Source: Thermocaproicibacter sp036260805 (lineage in GTDB: Bacteria; Bacillota; Clostridia; Oscillospirales; Acutalibacteraceae). From it: DNA of 64,000 bases. The stretch lies in contig DATALZ010000018.1 of assembly GCA_036260805.1 (NCBI GenBank), positions 49,057 through 113,056 on the forward strand, read 5' to 3'. The position numbers were made by a program, and so were the translations under genes. This document shows, piece after piece, positions 44,161 through 52,535 of the stretch. Under the pieces are notes generated by a model. The model was given only the letters and a program-made list of their open reading frames with translations, ran no database searches and had not been told where the DNA came from. Positions within the stretch are counted from its first letter, which is position 1; each line of letters starts with the position of its first letter.

Positions 44161-44190
44161 ATTATATGCCCTGCACAGCCTGTTTGTCAA
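44161..44190 (-). promoter_or_regulatory. Sigma-A promoter of the feo operon
   Basis: On the minus strand TTGACA (44185-44190), 18 bp, TATAAT (44161-44166): both hexamers are perfect. The feoA start is about 90 bases downstream. Confidence 0.85.
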
Positions 44191-44316
44191 CCGTTGGAAT
44201 TGCATAATAGAAAATTAAGTGATAAAATTAAAAAACAATTTTTGGCAGAGAAATATTCTGGCGAATCCTTCTGGGAAAAAGCCACACAATTACACTGGGA
44301 GAGGGCGACTATTGAT

Positions 44317-45222
44317 ATGAGTCATATTTTAGTATCCGGCCTCGTCAATCTAGAGACGACAGTAAAAGTTCCGGGCTTTCCACTCGACTACTCCCCGATA
44401 TTCTTTAATTTCTTCGGGATAGATACGGCAGTTTCCGGCGTAGGAACCAACCTTGCAAGAGCGCTTACCGCTCTGGGAGACAACGTAAAACTGGTATCGC
44501 TTGTCGGCGGGGACCGAAACGGTAAATATGCGCTGGATGAACTTCAAAGCTGTGGAATCAATACGTCTTTCGTTCAGCCGATGCTGAAAAGCACCCCGCA
44601 GAGCGTGGTTCTATATGACGAGAGCGGCAAAAGGGAAATCCACTGTGACCTGAAAGATCTGCAGGACACCGTATGCGGTAAAAAAATATTTTTGAAGGCA
44701 ATGGATGAATGCGATACGGTGGCGCTCTGCAATATTAACTTTTCAAGGCCATACTTAAAAGTTGCGCATGATGAAGGCAAAACAATTGCGACGGATGTGC
44801 ATGTCATCAGCGATATTCACGACGCCTACAATGAAGATTTCATGAAATATGCCGATATTCTGTTTTTAAGCGATGAGAATCTGCCGGAATCACCGGAAAG
44901 CTTTGTAAAGGAGATTGCCGATACATATCATAATTCCATTATCGCCGTTGGGCTTGGCTCGAAAGGTTCCCTGCTTTACGTCCGAGACGACAAGTTCATC
45001 GGCCGCATCGACCCTGTAAAGCCGAAAAAAATCGTCAGTACCGTTGGCGCCGGAGATTCCCTTTTCTCGGCGTTCCTGCATTACTACACGAAAACCCGCG
45101 ACCCGTATGAATCCATGAAAAAGGCAAACCTGTTCGCTTCCTGCAAAATATCCGCTGCAGGAGGGGCAGGCGGTTTTGTCAGCGAAAAAGAGCTGGATGA
45201 ACTCTATAGCGGCACAAAATGA
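44317..45222 (+). CDS. PfkB-family carbohydrate kinase
   Basis: A 301-residue ribokinase-like enzyme. The ATG at 44317 (MSHILVSGLVNLETTV) starts the first strand of the fold, with GGGAGAGGG about 12 bases upstream; the frame is open further but with no known homology. PfkB signature 1 is seen at SGVGTNLARALTALGDNVKLVSLVGGD (about residues 38-65), and signature 2 with the catalytic Asp and anion hole at STVGAGDSLFSAFLHYY (about 245-260). It phosphorylates a sugar or nucleoside; the closest type is not clear. It is a single-gene unit, divergent from feoA, ended by a terminator. Confidence 0.88.
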   Translation: MSHILVSGLVNLETTVKVPGFPLDYSPIFFNFFGIDTAVSGVGTNLARALTALGDNVKLVSLVGGDRNGKYALDELQSCGINTSFVQPMLKSTPQSVVLYDESGKREIHCDLKDLQDTVCGKKIFLKAMDECDTVALCNINFSRPYLKVAHDEGKTIATDVHVISDIHDAYNEDFMKYADILFLSDENLPESPESFVKEIADTYHNSIIAVGLGSKGSLLYVRDDKFIGRIDPVKPKKIVSTVGAGDSLFSAFLHYYTKTRDPYESMKKANLFASCKISAAGGAGGFVSEKELDELYSGTK

Positions 45223-45229
45223 GCGAAAA

Positions 45230-45266
45230 ACAGGGTGGTTCCCCAATGGGAACCACCCTGTTTTTT
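45230..45266 (+). terminator. Rho-independent terminator of the PfkB kinase gene
   Basis: Perfect 14-bp stem, arms 45230-45243 and 45248-45261, loop CAAT, followed by TTTTTC. Confidence 0.93.
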
Positions 45267-45306
45267 CTGGAGTAATTCTGCGTGGAAATGACTGCGCTTC
45301 GGCCCT

Positions 45307-45924
45307 TCAATTATTCTGAAGTTGTAGTGAAACACATGGTTGGGTTTTATTCTGGTTTTCAGAGCCGATGATTGTTACTTCCTTTTTTCCGTCGCATGAA
45401 ACAATAAAATCGTTCCAGCTGTAAGTCCACATTGTCCCCGCCGCATGATTCTCCGACTTCATGCTGGCTACGCTGCCTTCATAAACAACCGTACCTCCGA
45501 AATCACATTTTATCTCGGTAGAATAGGCAAGCATTACATGTGCATATCTGCTGAAAGGATTCTTCCATGCGGAAACTACATGAATCTCACTGACGGTTTC
45601 GTCATGCCATTTCCAGCCGCTGCTCAATTTTGCATCCAGTTCTCTCAAATAGTCCAAAGTAAGGTCGGGTTCCATCCCCTGGGAATATTTGCGCAACAAC
45701 TCACCTCTCTTCTTCTTCTGATTGGTAAGAATCCACTCTGTACCTTTTTCACAGTCGTCCTTCGTAATATTATCCGCTGCTACAAGGTCAACTGCATATT
45801 GCCTGGCAGACGAAATGTATTCCGACTTTCCGCACTGGAACCTAATTTGATCAGCAGCTGCATAAAAACCCAAAGTAACAGCCAGAGCAAGCAGAACAAG
45901 TAAAACGATCTTTATCCGATTCAA
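45307..45924 (-). CDS. Membrane-anchored protein of unknown function behind a long leader
   Basis: A 205-residue protein I do not recognise. I take the TTG at 45922-45924 (MNRIKIVLLVLLALAV), since AGGTG lies 5 bases upstream; the GTG at 45933 overlaps that ribosome site. Residues 4-24 form an N-terminal signal anchor or signal peptide. The rest is hydrophilic and outside the membrane, with a helical first part (KDDCEKGTEWILTNQKKKR) and a beta-rich second part (VSEIHVVSAWKN ... DFGGTVVYEGSVASM). The pattern recalls small secreted DUF proteins that sense or bind something. It has its own promoter at 46436-46463 and a roughly 500-nt leader with a terminator, so its expression is probably controlled by attenuation. 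Confidence 0.75.
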   Translation of the reverse strand: MNRIKIVLLVLLALAVTLGFYAAADQIRFQCGKSEYISSARQYAVDLVAADNITKDDCEKGTEWILTNQKKKRGELLRKYSQGMEPDLTLDYLRELDAKLSSGWKWHDETVSEIHVVSAWKNPFSRYAHVMLAYSTEIKCDFGGTVVYEGSVASMKSENHAAGTMWTYSWNDFIVSCDGKKEVTIIGSENQNKTQPCVSLQLQNN

Positions 45925-45994
45925 AGAATTCACCTTTTTTCACAAATGCAGCCGCCTAGTGCGACCGCTCCCTGCCAGCACATTTCTGGCAGTA

Positions 45995-46430
45995 ACATAA
46001 AAAGCCGGGCGCGGTACCATTTATCACCTTAAAGCTAAATGGTATCCGACACCCGGCCAGTCAGTCCGTATGCTCTGGTATTCCTTTTTGTTTTCATCAC
46101 CAGTAAGAATGAGTCAGACGTTCATAAAGGAATTGAGAAACAATTGCGAGCATGGTTTAGGATACAATTACTAAGACGCAATAAAGTGACATTTTAAAAA
46201 ACGATTCTTCAGATATTACAGTAATCTCCTCCTGTTCCTGATTACTTTTTCAACGAACGAAGAGAGAAACCTTACTGGAATTATTTTTCTTCCTGCGGTT
46301 TGAACTGAATGCCTTACAAAAAATCTGTGTGAAATTCTAACCAGTAATATTCAATTTCTCTTTGTCGCCCTTCGTTGAATCCCGCAAGCGAATGTAGTTC
46401 AATATGCGCATATTAAAAGTCTATCGCTTA
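45995..46430 (-). ncRNA. Structured 5' leader with terminator (T-box-like candidate)
   Basis: On the minus strand, a promoter is followed by a long hairpin made of three stacked helices: 46371-46379 with 46249-46257 (9 bp), 46355-46361 with 46263-46269 (7 bp) and 46341-46347 with 46272-46278 (7 bp). A smaller stem GTAATC/GATTAC follows. At 45999-46057 is an intrinsic terminator: GCCGGG and ATACCATTTA pair with TAAATGGTAC and CCCGGC, then TTTTT. The 3' arm reads TGGTACCGCG, the core of the T-box sequence, and the first hairpin starts with AACGAAGG as many T-box stem I elements do. However, the usual order (T-box, then a separate terminator) is not met, and no specifier codon could be assigned. 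A riboswitch-type leader is likely; the class is uncertain. Confidence 0.5.
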
Positions 46431-46435
46431 ATCTT

Positions 46436-46463
46436 ATTTTATAACTTTTGCAATATTTGTCAA
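46436..46463 (-). promoter_or_regulatory. Promoter of the structured leader
   Basis: On the minus strand TTGACA (46458-46463), 16 bp, TAAAAT (46436-46441). It points into the leader and the gene at 45307-45924. Bases 46464-46618 to its right are AT-rich with no gene seen. Confidence 0.6.
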
Positions 46464-46618
46464 TACTTTATGAAAATTTTTCTAATGTTATAAAAATTAT
46501 AGTTATTATACATAATTATCTCATTGATATCGGCCACAAGCTCCTTTAAATCATCAATACTTTAAAGTATGATGTAATCTTATCTCTTAGTAGAAACGAC
46601 TTCCGCAGCGCAGCAAAC

Positions 46619-46649
46619 AGGGCGGTTCCCGACTATTGGAAACCGCCCA
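46619..46649 (-). terminator. Terminator of the ldh gene
   Basis: GGGCGGTTCC (46620-46629) pairs with GGAAACCGCCC (46638-46648) with one bulged base; a weak U-run (CTGTTTG) follows on the minus strand. It lies 33 bases after the ldh stop. Confidence 0.7.
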
Positions 46650-46681
46650 TAGTTTATTCAAAAAAGTAAATCATCTTTCGC

Positions 46682-47632
46682 CTAATCTGGTAAATCCAGC
46701 CCATCGAGTACCTTTTTCAGCGCTTCCGCAGAGCGCATCAGCTGCAGCTGCTCGTCTCCGCTCAACGGGATATCCAGGACCTTCTCAATGCCCTTGCTGC
46801 CCACAATCGTCGGCACTCCCATGCAGATATCATTCAATCCGTAATGTCCCTGAATCAGGCTGGATACCGGCAGAATGGAATGTTCATCCCGCAGAATGCA
46901 CTCTGCGATACGGCGAACCGACATTGCGATTCCGTAATATGTGGCACCCTTCTTCTTGATGATTTCATATGCGCTGTCGCGCACATCTTCATACAGCTTC
47001 TGCATAGTTTTCATATGATCGTAATGGCTGCACTGTTCGCAGAAACGGTACAGTTCAACGCCGGATACGTTCGCACTGCTCCACACGGCCAGTTCGCTGT
47101 CGCCGTGTTCTCCGATGATGTAAGCGTGAACACTACGGCTGTCCACATCCAGATGGCGGCCAAGCAGATATTTCAAACGCGCGGTGTCCAAGACCGTACC
47201 GGAGCCGATCACCCGGTTGGAGGGGAAACCGGAAAGCTTCAGCGCTGCATACGTCAGAATATCCACTGGATTTGAGATAATCAATAAAGTACAGTCGCTG
47301 TTCCGCTTCTGAATCTCCGGGATAATCTGTTTGAAAATGCCGACGTTCTTGTTTACAAGGTCAAGCCTTGTTTCTCCGGGTTTCTGGTTGGCTCCTGCGG
47401 TAATGATAATCAGTCCGCAGTTTGAAATATCGTCATAGGTTCCCGCGTAAATCTCCATTGGCCTTGCAAAGGGAAGCCCATGGCTTAAATCCATTGCTTC
47501 ACCCTCTGCGCGGTCCGTATTGGCGTCAATTAATACCATCTCCGAAAAAAGCCCGCTTTGCACCAGGCTGAACGCAGAGCTTGCGCCTACGAAACCGCAG
47601 CCGATAATTGCACACTTTCTGAAATCCAACAT
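46682..47632 (-). CDS. ldh: L-lactate dehydrogenase
   Basis: A 316-residue cytoplasmic enzyme that reduces pyruvate to L-lactate with NADH. The ATG at 47630-47632 (MLDFRKCAIIG) has AAAGGGTGG at good spacing. Rossmann motif: IIGCGFVGASSAFSL near residue 10. The loop GANQKPGETRLDLVNKNV carries Gln at the specificity position (Arg in malate dehydrogenases) plus the catalytic Arg. ISNPVDILTY and the catalytic His in IGEHGDSELAVWS are present. The alkD gene lies only 21 bases upstream, so both are probably one transcript. Confidence 0.93.
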   Translation of the reverse strand: MLDFRKCAIIGCGFVGASSAFSLVQSGLFSEMVLIDANTDRAEGEAMDLSHGLPFARPMEIYAGTYDDISNCGLIIITAGANQKPGETRLDLVNKNVGIFKQIIPEIQKRNSDCTLLIISNPVDILTYAALKLSGFPSNRVIGSGTVLDTARLKYLLGRHLDVDSRSVHAYIIGEHGDSELAVWSSANVSGVELYRFCEQCSHYDHMKTMQKLYEDVRDSAYEIIKKKGATYYGIAMSVRRIAECILRDEHSILPVSSLIQGHYGLNDICMGVPTIVGSKGIEKVLDIPLSGDEQLQLMRSAEALKKVLDGLDLPD

Positions 47633-47653
47633 GAGAACCACCCTTTCAGTTCA

Positions 47654-48361
47654 TTATTTTTTCCGCTTCATTGCGCGGATGATCTGTTTTGTTTCCGCTT
47701 CTACGCGATTCGACTCCACAATCTTCTGCAGTGCTTTATTGTACGTCCAGTCGTCAAGCCGGTTTGCTTTCAGGTATTCCATTGTACGTTCCGGGAACTT
47801 GACAAAACAGAGTGATACCGCCCACGCGACCGCCATCTTAACATAATAGCCTTCGTGATGTACATCGTCGTAAATTTGGAACAGCCGGTCAAGATATTCA
47901 TCGGCTGTGAAAAATTCCATCAATAGAGTAACCGCAAACCGTACTGCAAATTCATCTTTGCTGGAAAGATATTGCTTCAAAAATTCGAAAGACCGGGTCA
48001 TATCTTTTTTAAGGAATTTAAAGGAAGAACCGCAGATATCACATGTCGCCCAGCTTCTGATTTTCGGAACAAATCCCGCCGCACGTTCCAGCCCTTCAGA
48101 ATACTCCATTTTTGCACTGCCGATCACCAATCCCTGCATCATAACTTCTTCCATTGTGTAGGCTTTGGCTTCTGCTAGGAACCGGCGCCAGTCGCCCTTT
48201 GTAATCTGCTTCGCGATTGTCCTCAGCTGTGGGGTACGCACACCGAGAATGTTTTCCCCCGGAATCAGTTTCCGCTGAAATTCCGCCAACTTTTCCTCTG
48301 AGAAAGAATTAAGGTACTTTAAAAAGGACGGGTAATCAGTATATGTAAAATCGTTCTGCAT
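47654..48361 (-). CDS. DNA alkylation repair protein, AlkD-like
   Basis: A 235-residue HEAT-repeat protein of the AlkD DNA glycosylase family, which removes 3-methyladenine and 7-methylguanine without base flipping. Seen: helical repeats from residue 20 on, GVRTPQLRTIAKQI (near 40), the conserved SWATCDICGSSFKFL segment with the catalytic-region Trp and Asp, and KMAVAWAVSLCFVKFPERTMEYL. GGAGGAAGACCC precedes the ATG. Its neighbour ldh is unrelated in function; co-transcription appears only positional. Confidence 0.9.
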   Translation of the reverse strand: MQNDFTYTDYPSFLKYLNSFSEEKLAEFQRKLIPGENILGVRTPQLRTIAKQITKGDWRRFLAEAKAYTMEEVMMQGLVIGSAKMEYSEGLERAAGFVPKIRSWATCDICGSSFKFLKKDMTRSFEFLKQYLSSKDEFAVRFAVTLLMEFFTADEYLDRLFQIYDDVHHEGYYVKMAVAWAVSLCFVKFPERTMEYLKANRLDDWTYNKALQKIVESNRVEAETKQIIRAMKRKK

Positions 48362-48436
48362 TGGGTCTTCCTCCTAATCTATACCATTTAAGTATAGTAT
48401 ACACGATTTTCCTGATTTTACAAGTACTCGTACAAC

Positions 48437-48471
48437 AAAAGCACCGCCGGGTTGCCCCGAACGGTGCTTTT
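48437..48471. terminator. Bidirectional terminator after the bceB-like gene
   Basis: AAAAGCACCG (48437-48446) pairs with CGGTGCTTTT (48462-48471); the inner bases can also pair (CGGG/CCCG). T-runs follow on both strands. It separates the Bce-like module from alkD. Confidence 0.85.
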
Positions 48472-48522
48472 TCCGAATAAAACGGATTTATATAAGGTAT
48501 GTGTACATGAGCCTCGCGTAGT

Positions 48523-50586
48523 TTACTCGGTCCTGCGGAAATTATCCTTCTGGCGGATCATACTTTTGCTGCCAAAGTACGTTGCGAGGAAATATGCTCC
48601 GTAAACAACAAGGAAGATAACGGCAGTCATAATAATACTGCTCAAGACGTCCATTGCGCCCATCACGCGGATTACCCGGTTTGCAACATCAATGCCTACA
48701 ATGCAATGAATAATTGCAAGGGAAAGCGGAAGCAGAAAATACAGCGCTATCTGGGTAAACAATGCATGGTTCAGCATTTTCTCTTCTACACCAAGTTTAC
48801 GCAGCAGGCCATAGCGTTCCGCGTTGTCGCTGGACTCCGAAAGCTGCTGGAGTGCCAATATCGCTGCCGCCGCAATGAGGAAAACGAGCCCGATGTAGAG
48901 GGCAAGATAAGATACCAGTAGTTTATATCCACCAGCCGTTTCATATATGTCATTCTTTGTGGATACCATGTCATAAGCCAAAGATGACGCTTTATCGTCG
49001 GCCGCTTTCAGGGAAGTCCTAAATTCTTTTTCCTTCACCCCTGTTTGGTAGTTGAGGTTCAAAGTGGTTTCCACTGGGTGTTTCCCCTCGAAAAAGGAGT
49101 CGGGCAGGATCAGGGTACCCGTGTCGCTTCCGCCGTCTCTGTTTTCAAAATATTCACTTACAACTGTTGAAGAATTTGGTTTCAGGTTTTTCCCATCGAT
49201 TGTGATGGTTTTCCCCTGCTGAAGGACACCATTATAGATCGGAATCAGGTTCCCGTAATTACAGTTCAGGGCATATTGGTCACTCTGAAGAGAAAGCGTC
49301 TGCTTGCCCACCATCTTCATGAGATTATTGTACTCAGATAGCTTTACAGCACTTACCGGCGACTTTTTGGCTTGTTCGGTATAATTTCCAAGAATTTCGG
49401 GCCAGTTTTGTTTCGTTAAAAATGTATACAGCTGAATTCCGGAATCAAACGTCGAAATTTGTGCGTAATTTCTGCTCCAGTGCGAAAGGTCAAACCCTGT
49501 TTTTTGCAAAGTCGCTACGATATCCCCACTTTTCTGCTTTACGGGGCCATCCTTGCTTGCCGTTCCGTCTGAATTCCGGTAAGCCAGAACAGAGGTAACG
49601 GTAGCATCATACGGACATGCATTTTTCAGGTCTTTTGACAAAGCATTCGAGATACCCATTCCTGTGGAAAGCGTGCCGATCGTCACAAGCAACATGATGC
49701 AGATGACGGAAACGGAAACAAATGTTGTGTTAATCTTGGAATTGAACTGCCGCAACACGAACATGTTCAAATTTTTAAAATAAAGCTTTTTGTTCGACTT
49801 CACAACGCGGAGCAGAAAGCCGGAAAGTGAAAGGAAAAACAGCAACGTGCCAATCACGCCCAGAATTAAGGACGCCGCAAATTGCGGAGTAAACTGAATC
49901 ATGCCGTTTTTCTCAATCAAATAATACGCTGTTCCGAGACAAGCAACAGAAACGAGGAAAATAACGACGGACATCCATAACTTGTTGATGCGAAGCTTTT
50001 GGTTTTTGTGCCCCGCACTGAGAAGGTCAATCAACTTTAAATGAGAAACGGAAATGGTATTAAACAGCATAACAATAAGGAACATCACGCCAAAATAAAC
50101 GAGCGTTTTCCAAAACGCAGATTTGGAAAATGTAAATACAAACTTAGTAAGGTTTGCTTCAAACAATTTTGCCGTAACAACGGACATTCCCTGTGAAAGG
50201 AATATGCCGGCAACAAGACCTGCGGCAAGAGAAATCAAGCCGATAAGAAATGTCTCCAAAATAATAATCGCGGAAATCCGGCTCTTCGGCATGCCAAGAG
50301 TCATGTAAACGCCAAGTTCTTTTTTGCGGCGCTTCATTAAAAATCCATTGGCGTATACAACCAGGAAACCGAGAATCACCGAAATAAAAACAGATACATA
50401 ACTAATCACTTCGGTCAGGGTTTTTAAAATATCGTACTGTCCTTTACTGATTGCCAGCATAGCGGTCTGGGCGTCAATGGAATTAAACATATAAAACAGG
50501 CAGACGCCAAACATGAGGGTTAGAAAATACACCAGATAGTCCTTCATGCTTTTGGTGACGTTTTTAAAGGCGAGTTTAGAGAACAT
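48523..50586 (-). CDS. Peptide-resistance ABC permease, BceB-like
   Basis: A 687-residue membrane protein of the BceB/FtsX type. Helix 1 is at about 14-35 (DYLVYFLTLMFGVCLFYMF). About ten helices in all, with a large external domain between helices 7 and 8 (about residues 320-570: CPYDATVTSVLAYRNSD ... NLNYQTGVKEKEF), which in this family binds antimicrobial peptides or their lipid targets. FtsX-type coupling segments are seen near 86-100 (MKRRKKELGVYMTLGMPKSR) and near the end (AERYGLLRKLGVEEKML). It overlaps the ATPase gene by 11 bases. Together with BceA it frees cell-wall lipid targets from peptides such as bacitracin, and signals through the BceS kinase. Confidence 0.92.
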   Translation of the reverse strand: MFSKLAFKNVTKSMKDYLVYFLTLMFGVCLFYMFNSIDAQTAMLAISKGQYDILKTLTEVISYVSVFISVILGFLVVYANGFLMKRRKKELGVYMTLGMPKSRISAIIILETFLIGLISLAAGLVAGIFLSQGMSVVTAKLFEANLTKFVFTFSKSAFWKTLVYFGVMFLIVMLFNTISVSHLKLIDLLSAGHKNQKLRINKLWMSVVIFLVSVACLGTAYYLIEKNGMIQFTPQFAASLILGVIGTLLFFLSLSGFLLRVVKSNKKLYFKNLNMFVLRQFNSKINTTFVSVSVICIMLLVTIGTLSTGMGISNALSKDLKNACPYDATVTSVLAYRNSDGTASKDGPVKQKSGDIVATLQKTGFDLSHWSRNYAQISTFDSGIQLYTFLTKQNWPEILGNYTEQAKKSPVSAVKLSEYNNLMKMVGKQTLSLQSDQYALNCNYGNLIPIYNGVLQQGKTITIDGKNLKPNSSTVVSEYFENRDGGSDTGTLILPDSFFEGKHPVETTLNLNYQTGVKEKEFRTSLKAADDKASSLAYDMVSTKNDIYETAGGYKLLVSYLALYIGLVFLIAAAAILALQQLSESSDNAERYGLLRKLGVEEKMLNHALFTQIALYFLLPLSLAIIHCIVGIDVANRVIRVMGAMDVLSSIIMTAVIFLVVYGAYFLATYFGSKSMIRQKDNFRRTE

Positions 50587-51343
50587 TGTTATTGTCGCCT
50601 CCCAGCAGCGTCTGCACTTCTATGATGCGGCTGAAGAACTGTTTGCGCGTATCCTGTCCGCGGACGATTTCACTGAATATCTTTCCGTCGCGCAGGAAGA
50701 GGATTCGGCGGCAGTAGCTTGCCGTAAAGGCATCGTGCGTTACCATGAGGATTGTTGCCTGTAAGTTACCATTCAATGTTTCCAAACTTTCCAGCAGCAT
50801 TCTGGATGATTTGGAATCCAACGCGCCGGTCGGCTCATCCGCCAAAATCATTGCCGGCTTTGTTACGATGGCCCTCGCACAGGCAACGCGCTGTTTCTGT
50901 CCACCGGAAATCTGGTACGGATATTTCGGCAGGATTTCCTCAATCTCCAGCTCGCGTGCCACCTGCCGGACGCGAACGTCAATTTCCGACGCAGGCGTTT
51001 TAATGATGGTAAGAGCCAGCGCAATATTTTCGTAAGCCGTGAGCGTATCCAGCAAATTAAAATCCTGAAAAATAAAGCCCAACTTTGTGCGGCGAAACCT
51101 GGAAAGTTGTTTGGACTTCAGGCGGGTAATATCCATCCCTTCGAGATAAATATGCCCGGCGGTCACGGAATCTATTGTGGAAAGGCAGTTCAGAAGCGTC
51201 GTCTTACCGCTGCCCGAAGCACCCATGATACCGACGAATTCACCCTTCTCCACATCAAACCCAATATCGTCGACGGCCTTGGTTACATTGCCTTTTGTAC
51301 CGTAATATTTCTCCACATGTTCTACTTTTAAAATCTGATCCAT
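50576..51343 (-). CDS. Peptide-resistance ABC ATPase, BceA-like
   Basis: A 255-residue ATPase. The start is the ATG at 51341-51343 (MDQILKVEHVEKYY) behind GGAAGGGAACC; an upstream extension of 28 residues is non-homologous. Walker A GASGSGKTT (about 42-50), Q-loop FIFQDFNLLDTLTAYEN, signature SGGQKQRVACARAI (about 143), Walker B MILADEPTGALD, and MVTHDAFTASYC. It drives the BceB-like permease, whose gene overlaps its 3' end by 11 bases. A 148-bp gap upstream, with a possible promoter, separates it from the sensor kinase gene, as in other Bce modules where the transporter is induced by the regulator. Confidence 0.94.
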   Translation of the reverse strand: MDQILKVEHVEKYYGTKGNVTKAVDDIGFDVEKGEFVGIMGASGSGKTTLLNCLSTIDSVTAGHIYLEGMDITRLKSKQLSRFRRTKLGFIFQDFNLLDTLTAYENIALALTIIKTPASEIDVRVRQVARELEIEEILPKYPYQISGGQKQRVACARAIVTKPAMILADEPTGALDSKSSRMLLESLETLNGNLQATILMVTHDAFTASYCRRILFLRDGKIFSEIVRGQDTRKQFFSRIIEVQTLLGGDNNNVL

Positions 51344-51441
51344 TCTCTGGTTCCCTTCCTTACCGTTTTTACTGATGTAAAAACGCATTTTTGCATCTCC
51401 AGCCTCAAACGAAAAAGGCTGCTGCAAAACTCACTGGAACC

Positions 51442-51506
51442 AGTATACCGGAACCCATGAATATGTTCCATCGTTTTCCCTTACAGTTGCCTTACGATTT
51501 TGTAAG
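51442..51506 (-). promoter_or_regulatory. Candidate regulated promoter of the bceAB-like genes
   Basis: On the minus strand, a good -10 (TATACT, 51442-51447) has only a weak -35 (TGGAAC, 51465-51470, 17-bp spacing). An inverted repeat CTTAC-N6-GTAAG (51491-51506) lies about 20 bp upstream and overlaps the end of the kinase gene. A weak -35 with an upstream palindrome fits activation by the OmpR-type regulator, but this is a guess. Confidence 0.3.
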
Positions 51507-52535
51507 TTCTTCTTTTTTCTCACGTCCAATTACGGAATACATTCCGCTGACCGGGAACAAAATGGAAACGGCCGTTCCGGAGCCTTCAATGGAGACAATG
51601 GAAATGCCGAGCCCCATTTTGTCACACAACCTTTTGCACAGATACAAACCCAGCCCCGTGGAGCGTGCAATCATACGCCCGTTCTCACCAGTGAAGCCCT
51701 TTTCAAATACCCGCCCTAAATCCTTTTGCGGAATTCCAATTCCGTTGTCCTCAATCACCAGAGTTGCATTATCCTGCCCCTGTATGCCGGAAAAGCTGAT
51801 AACCGGATCGTTTTTCCGATACTTAACGGAGTTGATAATGATCTGCCCAATAATAAATTCCAGCCATTTTGCGTCCGCATAAACGGGAATGTTCAGATTT
51901 TCCGTCTCCACCTTCACGCCGCTCTCGATTAAAAGCGCCGCATGTTTTTTCACCGTATTCGAGGCAAGCTGATGAAGGGTGCACTTCTTCAGCACATAAT
52001 CCTTTTCCAAGCTTCCGCTGCGCGCATAGAAAAGAGCCTGATCCACATAATTTTCAATCCGGTCAAAATCCTGCCCCAGGTCATGCGAAAGTTTCCCCGG
52101 GTTGTTTTCCAGAATCAGGCGGCAGGCCGAAATGGGCGTTTTTATTTCGTGCATCCAGGTTTCCACATATTCGCGGTATTCTTTCGTTTCAATGCGGTAT
52201 TTTGCGATCTCATCGTTCATACATTTGCCGGCCTGCGAAACCACATTGCAGAGAATTTTCGCTTCCGTAAAAGAAGGTTCCGGAAGCATCTCAACAATCA
52301 GCTGCTTTTTATCCAGATGTTCCAGGCTGTCCATCAGTTTTGCATAAAACGAACGTCTCTGGAAAAACTCAGCTGCAAGAGCGGCAATTTCGCCAAGCAC
52401 AAACAATATGGCAACATAACATGCCGCATAGACTCCGGCACCCAAAACGATAAGCAACGTAGCTGAAAAAGCTGAAATCAGCACGACGGCCGTTAATGAA
52501 ATCCATCTGTCTTTTAAAAAATCCCATAATTTCAT
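51492..52535 (-). CDS. Intramembrane-sensing histidine kinase, BceS-like
   Basis: A 347-residue kinase. Two membrane helices (about residues 13-34 and 37-58) are separated by almost no external residues, the mark of intramembrane-sensing kinases that read the state of the BceAB transporter. A dimerisation helix with WMHEIKTPISACRLIL contains the phospho-His (about 131). ATPase motifs: IIINSVKYRKND (N box), LVIEDNGIGIPQKDLGRVF (G1) and STGLGLYLCKRL (G2). Its start overlaps the stop of the regulator gene by 4 bases (ATGA). Confidence 0.93.
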   Translation of the reverse strand: MKLWDFLKDRWISLTAVVLISAFSATLLIVLGAGVYAACYVAILFVLGEIAALAAEFFQRRSFYAKLMDSLEHLDKKQLIVEMLPEPSFTEAKILCNVVSQAGKCMNDEIAKYRIETKEYREYVETWMHEIKTPISACRLILENNPGKLSHDLGQDFDRIENYVDQALFYARSGSLEKDYVLKKCTLHQLASNTVKKHAALLIESGVKVETENLNIPVYADAKWLEFIIGQIIINSVKYRKNDPVISFSGIQGQDNATLVIEDNGIGIPQKDLGRVFEKGFTGENGRMIARSTGLGLYLCKRLCDKMGLGISIVSIEGSGTAVSILFPVSGMYSVIGREKKEELTKS

